This document shows, piece by piece, positions 56,442 to 64,000 of a DNA stretch of 64,000 bases. Below the pieces are notes generated by a model. That model ran no database searches and was not told where the DNA came from. It saw only the letters and a program-made list of their open reading frames with translations. The DNA is from Bursaphelenchus xylophilus (Eukaryota; Nematoda; Chromadorea; Rhabditida; Aphelenchoididae). Position numbers and translations under genes: made by a program. The stretch spans positions 9,176,001 to 9,240,000 of the forward strand of contig CAJFCV020000006.1 in NCBI GenBank assembly GCA_904066235.2, read 5' to 3'. Every line of letters begins with the position of its first letter. Within the stretch, counting starts at the first letter, position 1.

Positions 56442-57140
56442 TTAATGCTGGCCATCGCCAAAGTAGGTCTTTGGCATGTACTTCGCTTTCTCATGCATCT
56501 CCACATGATCTCGTTTGTTGTTCAGGGTTTTCAAGTAGATGAAACACCTCCAAACAACATACATCCACCATAAAGCGAGGACCATTACAATTAAGCAGGA
56601 GATCATTACGAATAAACCGGCGACTTGAACCGCCCGATAATCGAGTTGCGGGTTGTCGAAGAGCCCACTCGAAATTTGGTAGCCACTGGTTTGTTTTGGA
56701 TACAAGAAAGTGTAGATGCCCATGCAAAGAGCGGCCAGGAGAAGGGATGACATGTTGAACTGAAAATTTAATAAGTTAGTTTTGAATATAAGGCAGAAAA
56801 GTAAGGGAGAAAAAGGATGAAATAGAATAATTCTTACCATGTACAACAAGTAGGGCAGTAGCAACTTGTGGCTTTCGATTCGGATTCCGTGGAATAGACA
56901 TGAGATTGCGAGGACGTCGAACATTAATACTGCCAATTGGACGTACTCGGACTTTGTGAAAACAGTGGTAGTAATAAGCAAAGAGAGCAGTGAGTAGAGT
57001 ACGAGTACTGAAGAGACCACTCCGATCATCAGGGAGCCTTGTTTTACATGCACCGCTCTGCAGCAGCACATATATTCCTGTTCGAGCTTCTCGAAGTAAT
57101 CGAACTCGAATCCATTCTCGGGATCAATCGTGGGCTTCAT
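56442..57140 (-). CDS. LAPTM4-like four-transmembrane protein
   Basis: Two exons (56838-57140 and 56442-56759, phase 0) give 206 residues. An acidic cytosolic N-terminus leads to MCCCRAVHVKQGSLMIGVV, a Cys cluster followed by the first membrane helix exactly as in lysosomal-associated transmembrane proteins (LAPTM4). Three further hydrophobic segments follow, the last one being LFVMISCLIVMVLALWWMYVVW. A short charged tail ends the protein. No PY motif is visible in the tail, unlike vertebrate LAPTM4/5. Membership of the LAPTM or related nematode family is inferred from topology and the Cys motif. An acceptor TTTCAG lies about 20 nt before the ATG. Confidence 0.65.
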   Translation of the reverse strand: MKPTIDPENGFEFDYFEKLEQEYMCCCRAVHVKQGSLMIGVVSSVLVLYSLLSLLITTTVFTKSEYVQLAVLMFDVLAISCLFHGIRIESHKLLLPYLLYMVRIILFHPFSPLLFCLIFKTNLLNFQFNMSSLLLAALCMGIYTFLYPKQTSGYQISSGLFDNPQLDYRAVQVAGLFVMISCLIVMVLALWWMYVVWRCFIYLKTLNNKRDHVEMHEKAKYMPKTYFGDGQH

Positions 57141-58904
57141 TTTTTGAGTATTTAAAGGTCTGAAAAAGATGACTTAAATAATATGATGACTAATTAATTA
57201 AAGCACGATATAAATTCCGCCAATTTCGCGTGATAAAACAACTATGTAAGTCCACAAAACCATCGTCTAACGTCAACAAAGCCCAACCGCAAACTCAGCA
57301 GAATATATAACCTAAACTCTTGGGTCCACCCCCGGTATTTTTAACCAAACCCGAATCATAAAAGTTCTTCCCAATTTTAAACTACAAGTCGAAAATAAAA
57401 ATGTTGATGGATGCGGTAAAATCAATGACGGATTGGTGGGGAAGAACGGTTCGGCGAACTGAAAACAACAGTCCTTTCTGGACGGTCACAACCAACAAAT
57501 CACAAGGACACTGTAGAGAAGATGTATGCAAAAGATGAGGTCAGCGGGAGGCTGGGACAATGAACTGTGATGTGTAGTTGGTAAGGATAGCATTTGAGGT
57601 GAATAAGGTTATTTTTTGACCAAAAAGTTCATCAAAAAATGGGCGCTTAAGGTCAATCGCTTCATTTTTGTTTTAAAACTTCACATGAAGATCACAATGA
57701 CTTTAAAAAAATACGCCTAAAAAGTGACGTAGCAAAGGAAAAAATAGATATGCATTTGCCTTGGTTTGCCGGTATGACGCATACATTGAATGCAAAGGAA
57801 GCCCGTTCCGAGATGTTAAATCACCCGTGTGTAAAAGAAGTAAACTTCTAGAAGGTCCCAAGGACAAGTAGAGTTCAAGAGCTCTCTCTCAAAAAAATGT
57901 TTCGACTCAGAACACACCGTGGCGGCGTAGTCTGTGAGTTAGGAACTGTAAAGCGCCGTAAAATTACAATCGACGGCAAAGAAAGTTAGAAAAATGAAAA
58001 ATCTCAAAATTGCTGATAAAATTAGGTAAAACAAACTGTCTTACAACAAAGCCTCTCTATAACAAATAATTTCAGAGGTCACAAGAAGTAAGCTTAGGAT
58101 AAATGGCCCTCTACAGAACAAAACCTTTCCAAAAAAACCAAATTTTTTTGGTGCCTTTTGATTCGATGTATACATGTTTACAGAGGTTTCTCTGCCACCG
58201 CGTGTCCAACATTTACCATTTTTGCAAGCCCTAAAGTTCATCTCAAGATCAATTCTCACCGTCTGATCTCTGCCTTATTTACTTCTCCAATTTTAACCTG
58301 CGCGAGTGCAATTACCGCCCGTACATCTTGTCGACAACAAATTCCGCGGGGAAGCTTCTAGAAGCGAGCTGTTCGCTTTATTGACAATTAAATTGAACGT
58401 GTTCAGAGAATCTTCACACAGATTGTAACAGTAGCCACAAGGCTTCAACTTTTATCTGGCTTAGTTTTTTATTCTTTTTTTTGCACTGTATGTATAGTAT
58501 ATTATATACCATGTAGTAAGAATCATATAAAAAAGAATAAATAAGTAAACATAAACTATTACAGCGGAATTGACCGCATGTTTGGGTGGCTACCACGCCT
58601 GACAAATTTTTTAAAATTTAAAAAGCGAGGGATTTTAAGCCGCTGTAAAGAGCGTCGGGGTCACTTTTATTCTTAACTTTAAAAACAACACTATTATTAG
58701 CCGCGTGGGTGATGATCTTGTTTGGGTTTCGAAAAAGGCTGATTTTTAAAGGCGAAATGTTTAAAATGTCCTTTTTAGGCTTCTTCGAACTCAAATAAAC
58801 CTAGTAACAATTAACGTTCACTTTACTGTGTAAACATTACAGTCTAAGGTAGAAATAGATATAAATTTTTTTTATGCCAAAATCCGTCAAAAAGCAATGA
58901 ATTT

Positions 58905-59050
58905 TGGCCGACTTTTGATCTAAAAAATCTCGGTCTCTTCTGCAAAGCGCGAGCTAGGATTCTCGCATATACCATAGAAAAAATTATTCGAAATCTATAC
59001 CATGTTTTATCAAAATTTGAGCCTCGCACTTGAGGCATTTTCTCTGTAAG
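58905..59050 (+). repeat. Dispersed degenerate repeat, copy
   Basis: Reads ATCTCGGTCTCTTCTGCAAA, GCGCGAGCT, then a segment ending TTTGAGCCTCGCACTTGAGG and CATTTTCTCTGT. The most complete copy at both ends. Confidence 0.65.
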
Positions 59051-60943
59051 CATAAATTGGCTACAGTACACTAAAGCCTTAAACGGAAAACTAACCAGAA
59101 CTTTGAGTGTTCTGCACTAAGAATTTGTTAAACTTGCGTTACAACCAGATGCCTTTCCCTTCTGCAAACAAATTGTTTAACTACTTGTAAATACGATTTT
59201 GTGGTTCGAAACTTCCCAAGATGTGTGTTTGAATGATGAAATTGAAAATTTATTTGTCTGAAAAGTCAAAAAAGGGCATTTTAATTCGTTGCGCAGAACT
59301 CGAGTTCAAATGTTTGGGCAGAAAGAAGAAATAAAATGCTTACAAAAAGGGAGAGTTTAGGGAGAGGCTGGCATAATTAGATGCAACTTGGAAAAGACTT
59401 GTGACGTTATTTTGCAGGGCTCAAGTGCGATTCAAAACTGATTTTTTTCAACACTGCCGAGAACTTTTGGTCTACAAATGTCATGCTTTATTTACTAGTG
59501 TGGCGTGCAATGCTTCAACTTTCTTCAAAGCTGAAACAAAGAAGCTATAAAAAGCTATAAAAAATTGCCTAGCCGGCTCTCCTTGTTTTGCGCGCTCTTT
59601 TGTAAAAAGCGGTTCAATAACTAGAACTTCGCTACACCGAGCGGTTCAAAACTTTTATGGAGAAAAGTCAGTAAAGATGAAGTATGTAAAACTTTTAAAA
59701 AATCCGAATGCAAGGCTTGAAACACTTCACGATTAAAGAAAACAAAAAAATGTCAAAATAACAGTTCAAGGATTACTCATGCAAAATTGGCGCAAGACTT
59801 TAGCAGTTAACGAATGTTCTTTCAAATAGGAAGAGGGTATCCCGTGTTTAGTCATGGCAAAATTTTCAAAATACAAAATACATAAAAACGTTTGCAAGCG
59901 CGTTGAAAAAACATTTTCTATGGATCCAAACAGAATATATAGTAGCTTCAATCCAAATTGCAGGTCAACCTCTGTAATGAAAAAATTGCAGGAATCTCAA
60001 AAATAAAAACAAAGTCAATCTCCATAAAACTAAACCCCCTTCAAACAAATAACTTTTTGGTACATTACGACTCATTTTTCCTCGATTTGACTGTAGTAAA
60101 TAAATCAAGAATTGTCTATTAAATTTATAGACCACCCCAGCCCCACTTCTCCTCAATTATGGCCTCACTTCCGATTGACAAAACTCCCTTTTTTTGCGGG
60201 GGAGTTCAAAGTTTTCAAAGGTAAAAAGAGAGGTATTGACATTAATCGAAAAAAAGCCTCGAGGTAAATACCAGTTTTTCGGACAATTCGAAAGAAACCA
60301 TCTTCCAAACCTTCTGGAAACCTCCAAAATGTTCGACGAATTCGGTGAAAACGAGAAAAGAAAGGCGAGACAATCGACCATTCAAACCATCGAGATAATG
60401 GAGGGTCGAGATCTTTCCGCGTGCGGTCCAATTAAGCTACGTGTTGGGTTGCGTAAATGTAACAGAGTCGTAAAATTGGTGGAGGTGTTTGCTTTCGGAA
60501 GGGTTCAAGAGTTCGTGTTAAAGAAGGTCAAGGATAACTGATGACGTTAGTCTTGTTGAATTACGGCGGAGACTTCTTGGAGGACGCCGAGATTCCGTTT
60601 AGATGAGATTCCGTTCGTAGCACGTGCTTTGTAAAAGTCATCAATAACGCAAAGACCTTTGTAACATACAGACTATGGAAAATAAGGAGAGAGGGTCAGA
60701 GAAACATGACTTTTGGCCCGTTTCTTTCTGCATAATGACAGTCAAGCCTCTGTAGAAAGAATTGTAAAGGACCAAAAAATCATTCTCTTTGGAACAGAGT
60801 CGTTGCAAGAAGGTTCTTTAGGCCTAAGATCCACTCTTGAGACCGCTAAATTATTTCCTTTTAGAAGGTTTATAATTTATGGGAAGTTCGGAGGATCCTA
60901 CAATGGGGGATCTGATCCAGTGGCAAAAACTGTACCATTTTGC

Positions 60944-61122
60944 ATCCGGGAAGTATCAAAATTGTGACAAAATGCTTCCCTCTCCAAGTGAAAAAGTTTT
61001 GTTTTGAAGGGCGCGCCCTTTCCCTCACAAAAAGAGCGATCGCGCTTTTGAAATCGGAGTTTTTTTCACTTGGAGAAGGAAGCATTTTGCCACATTTTTA
61101 ATACTTCCCGGATGCAATTGGA
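60944..61122. repeat. Short inverted repeat (hairpin)
   Basis: Arms of about 50 bp begin CATCCGGGAAGTAT and end ATACTTCCCGGATG, with CTTGGAGA/TCTCCAAG inner parts and a 70-bp loop containing GGGCGCGCCC. No coding capacity; probably a small MITE. Confidence 0.65.
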
Positions 61123-62649
61123 CAACAATGATCATTTTCGTCCTGGTCACTTTGCTTACAATTACCTTTCACCGGCCTTAAACTCCAAAGATTTTTTTTT
61201 ATCCATTACAAACATTATACTTTCGAATTCTCGTTCTCAGACAGTGTAAAAACGTTGAATGGTAAGTCCACCCCAAAACATAAGTCACAGTTTTCAAGAA
61301 GAGTTCTTCTTTATGGAAGGTCATAAACTCTTATTACGTCAATAAGTTACATCGACACAAAATCACGCTGTAAAAGCATGAGGAGATTCAAAAAGAAATT
61401 GGTATAGAAAGATCTGGAAACAAGACAATAAAAGAGAGGTTTGCATTACTACTATGACAATAAAAATATTTATTTTATGAGACAAGATGTGGTTTTAGTT
61501 GGAGAATGAGGGTGGGAATGGGCGTGAGATTTGCTTTATACTGCAGTAAATATACCTATGGCTCTGCCAGCTAGTACTACAACACTTTAGTAGTATGAAT
61601 ACTGTACGACAGATACGACAATTTTCAAACGCTAAAGTCATTTCAGGAGTCTATGGCTACAATAATCAAAATCAGGAAGGGTGGTGTAAGATTACAGTAA
61701 AAACTGAGCGGAACAGTGGTTTTTGTTTTTTTCAAAGATTTGTTTTGTCGAAGGAATGACCTTTGGCTCGCCACATATTTTCGTTGCAACATTCCCAAGG
61801 AAAAATTGCAAGACTTGAAAGAAATGTTTGAAAAGCCTTCCAGAAAATCTTATTAAAGTTGACTTGCTTCTACTGTCTCATATAAAAGGAGCAGATACCG
61901 AAAGATAAAAATGTTTCATCGAACTCCGCTGACTCAAACGCCTTGATTACTCCGGCTAGCCATACCTGCGGGGCAGTCAGCCTCTCGCTTCAATCTGACT
62001 GTCATCCTGGTTTGTAGATCAAGGAAAAGTCCATGACTTTTCTATTGCATTTTCTATTTAAAAGACTCAAAATTGTCTGTACGCTGCTTCACTGGTAAAA
62101 AATTCTAAAAAACAGAAATTTCAGTCCAAATAACGTTTCCAGAACATCGGAAATCCCAACATAACAAAAAATCATAATTTTCGTAACTCCGCGACTTTTG
62201 TTGCGGAGTAAATGATCCGAAAGGTTTTCTGAAAGGTTCCGTTATGGGTAATAATCTATGCCAGTGGCTCAAACCGAGGAAGACTTTAATTTGCGCGCGT
62301 AAAAAACGCTTATCCACAAAATGAATGGTTCCTCGACAAATAGGATGTATAGGACTGACTCCCCCGGCGATTAATTCGATTGCGTGAGGGATTTGCTGCG
62401 CGTTATGATTCCCACGACTTCATCACTTCTGCTCCGTCGGGCTAACGATATTACGTAAAGAAGGGGAGAAGTTTATTTGATTGTACTCTTTTATACACAC
62501 AGATCGCGACTACTAATTGGGTAGTAGAACATGTTGAAGAAGCAGTCAAATTCAATGAGTATTCCGATGATTATGCGATGCCATAATATAGCCATAATAT
62601 AGAGTTTTGGACGGATTGATTCAATCGAGGAGTAGGTAATGATGAAGAG

Positions 62650-63916
62650 TTAGTGGCCATGATGACAAACACATATACAGCCCACTTTCTCTCCCATGTA
62701 TTCGCATTGAGGCTCCATGCCGGTCTCGTGGCAATAGTGCTCGCATTTGGCTAGACATTCCTTTTCGACAGGCGCACAATCTGAAATGCATGATTCTTAT
62801 ATCAAGCTTACAATCAGAGATTGCCATGGCTCCGGAGCCGGCCATTGGCTCCCGCTCTGAGCGGCCCCGGCTCCGAGCCGGGAGCCAGAGCCGGAGCCGG
62901 AAACTTTGGGGTCGGCTCCGGCTCCCGAGCTCAAAGTCGGAGCCAAGCTTCCCAGCGATCAAAAAAGTAAAAATTTCGTGATCTTGTTAAACCAAATTGC
63001 TTAAAAAACACTGCAGAGGATGTGACTTGACTGCAAAAACGTTGGCTGCATGATCTATGACACTAAAAACTTTTATTTTTGGAAAATATTTAAAAAAAAA
63101 ACATTTTGCATAGGAGCCGGGATTCGGAGCCGGATGCATTTATAAATTTTGCACGGAGCCAAGAGCAGGAGCCGGAGCTGCAAATTTGGCCTCGGCTCCG
63201 GCTCTGGGAGCTAAGAGCCGGAGAGAAATACCGTGGCAATCTCTGCTTACAATCATCATAAAATTTTTGGCATATCTGCAAAAGTAGCCTGCAAAGTTTT
63301 ACAACAAGAATTGGCCTCTCAATTTGCCTACTTCTATCGTAGAAGGCAACGTTTCCACAAAAAAATCATGTTTTTCCTTCCCAAAGATACGGCTAAAATG
63401 GTCCGCACTCCTCATTTCACATAGTTTCTCGGTCGCAAAGATCGCTGAATATCTCAGCAGAACCTGCAAAGCGCGAACCACAACTTTCAAAAATTGATAT
63501 ATGGCCTATACCCAAAGTATATTCAAAATTTAAAGAAAATCTGAGCGTCGCACTTGGAGAGATTTCTCTTGGAAATTAGAAAAGTTTTTCCAATCGTAGC
63601 GTCTGACGTGAGCCTGCATAAGATTTGGATATATAATATGCATATACATATATATAGTGTAAGAACAATGCAACCATGTGTTGGCATTTCAAGACTCTTT
63701 TGACCACCTAGTAACTGCTGGCGCTAGCCATAGATCAAAAATCAAACCATCCTCTGCGGCAAACCCTCTATGACGTCATTTTTCTACTTTCGACAATACA
63801 AACTTCAACTTACGGTCCTCTTTTAAAAGTACGGATTTGAGTTCCGACACTGGTGCTGACTCCACGCTGATCACGAAGAGCGATAGTAGGAACACAAAAC
63901 GCAATACTGCAACCAT
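62650..63916 (-). CDS. Secreted eight-cysteine peptide, defensin-like
   Basis: Two exons (63814-63916 and 62650-62780, phase 1) give 77 residues. A signal peptide (VLRFVFLLSLFVISVESA) precedes a short acidic segment and a cysteine-rich core with spacing C-x6-C-x3-C-x3-C-x8-C-x8-C-x-C-x-C, ending in HHGH. The CxxxC plus CxCxC arrangement fits the cysteine-stabilised alpha-beta fold of invertebrate defensins and nematode ABF/macin peptides; an antimicrobial role is an inference from this pattern alone. Other small secreted cysteine-rich peptides remain possible. The 1-kb intron contains a hAT-like element (62815-63245) and a dispersed repeat (63445-63575). AATAAA follows the stop by about 175 nt. 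Confidence 0.7.
62807..63253. mobile_element. hAT-like non-autonomous element of a second family (431 bp at 62815-63245)
   Basis: Termini CAGAGATTGCCA and its inverse fit the YARNG rule. Exact 8-bp target duplication CTTACAAT at 62807-62814 and 63246-63253. Both ends are rich in GGAGCC/GGCTCC iterations, for example GGCTCCGGAGCCGG. The interior is AT-rich and non-coding. It lies in the intron of the defensin-like gene. Confidence 0.9.
63445..63575 (+). repeat. Dispersed degenerate repeat, copy in defensin-like intron
   Basis: Reads GCAAAGCGCGAACCACAACT, then AATTGATATATGGCC and GAGCGTCGCACTTGGAGAGA. Same family as 28555, 55195 and 58905. Confidence 0.65.
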
Positions 63917-64000
63917 TGTTTTGTTTGTAATGAAGTAATTTCCAAATCAAATTTCAAAAACCCGGCCGTTTTATTTGAGGTTTTGGGGATTGATAATTCC

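Larger units (their letters stand above)
57141..62649. other. Gene-poor region
   Basis: About 5.5 kb with no supported protein gene. It contains a dispersed repeat at 58905-59050 and an inverted repeat at 60944-61122. An open frame at 60194-60541 begins with TTG, has a first ATG only near 60330 and matches nothing I know. The poly(A) signal of the defensin-like gene lies at 62472-62477 (minus strand). Confidence 0.5.

Noticed and set aside
60194..60541. 115-codon open frame on the plus strand
   Set aside because: It starts with TTG inside a G-run, has its first ATG far inside, and shows no splice sites or recognisable domain.
1..64000. CRISPR arrays, bacterial operons or riboswitches
   Set aside because: The window is eukaryotic with spliced genes; no regularly spaced direct repeats or bacterial signals were seen.

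Overview
This window is nuclear DNA from a nematode. The evidence is AT-rich sequence, many short GT-AG introns whose acceptors usually read TTTTAG or TTTCAG, pyrimidine-rich acceptors placed 0-10 nt before start codons (expected of spliced-leader trans-splicing), and nematode-type genes such as a DB-module secreted protein. I cannot name the species.

Left part (1-18.4 kb). On the minus strand lie a condensin II subunit H2 gene (kle-2 type, running off the left edge), an FMC1-like ATP synthase assembly gene and a porcupine O-acyltransferase gene (mom-1 type). The first two look like a two-gene operon. A tRNA-Glu(CTC) follows. A 1.7-kb fold-back repeat and an intact-looking Ty3/gypsy retrotransposon come next; the latter has two identical 197-bp LTRs and a 5-bp target duplication. 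The retrotransposon ends 93 bp short of the ctr-9 stop codon. The ctr-9 gene (13 exons, minus strand) carries a palindromic DNA transposon remnant in its long intron.

Middle (18.4-42.5 kb). Two tandem paralogues encode secreted ten-cysteine proteins of a family I do not recognise. They flank a 796-bp hAT-like non-autonomous element with an exact 8-bp target duplication. Then come an SLC22-like transporter and an Argonaute of the ALG-1/AGO type with all four slicer residues. One Argonaute intron holds a large inverted repeat.

Right part (42.5-64 kb). A nest of three transposons (palindromic TA-target element, hAT-like element in its centre, second TA-target palindrome in its right arm) is followed by a proline-rich DB-module secreted protein, an orphan gene with an 11-residue repeat, a Ly6-like GPI-anchored protein convergent with a cathepsin F-like protease, and a LAPTM4-like membrane protein. 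After a gene-poor 5.5 kb, the window ends with a small eight-cysteine defensin-like peptide whose intron contains a third hAT-like element.

The genes are a mixture of chromatin, transcription, Wnt, small-RNA and secreted functions with no shared pathway. The most unusual content is mobile DNA with exact boundaries, a possible -1 frameshift site inside the retrotransposon's reverse transcriptase, the tandem secreted pair with a matched upstream motif, and a short motif recurring in introns of unrelated genes. All exon models were read by eye; reading frames were checked across every junction used.
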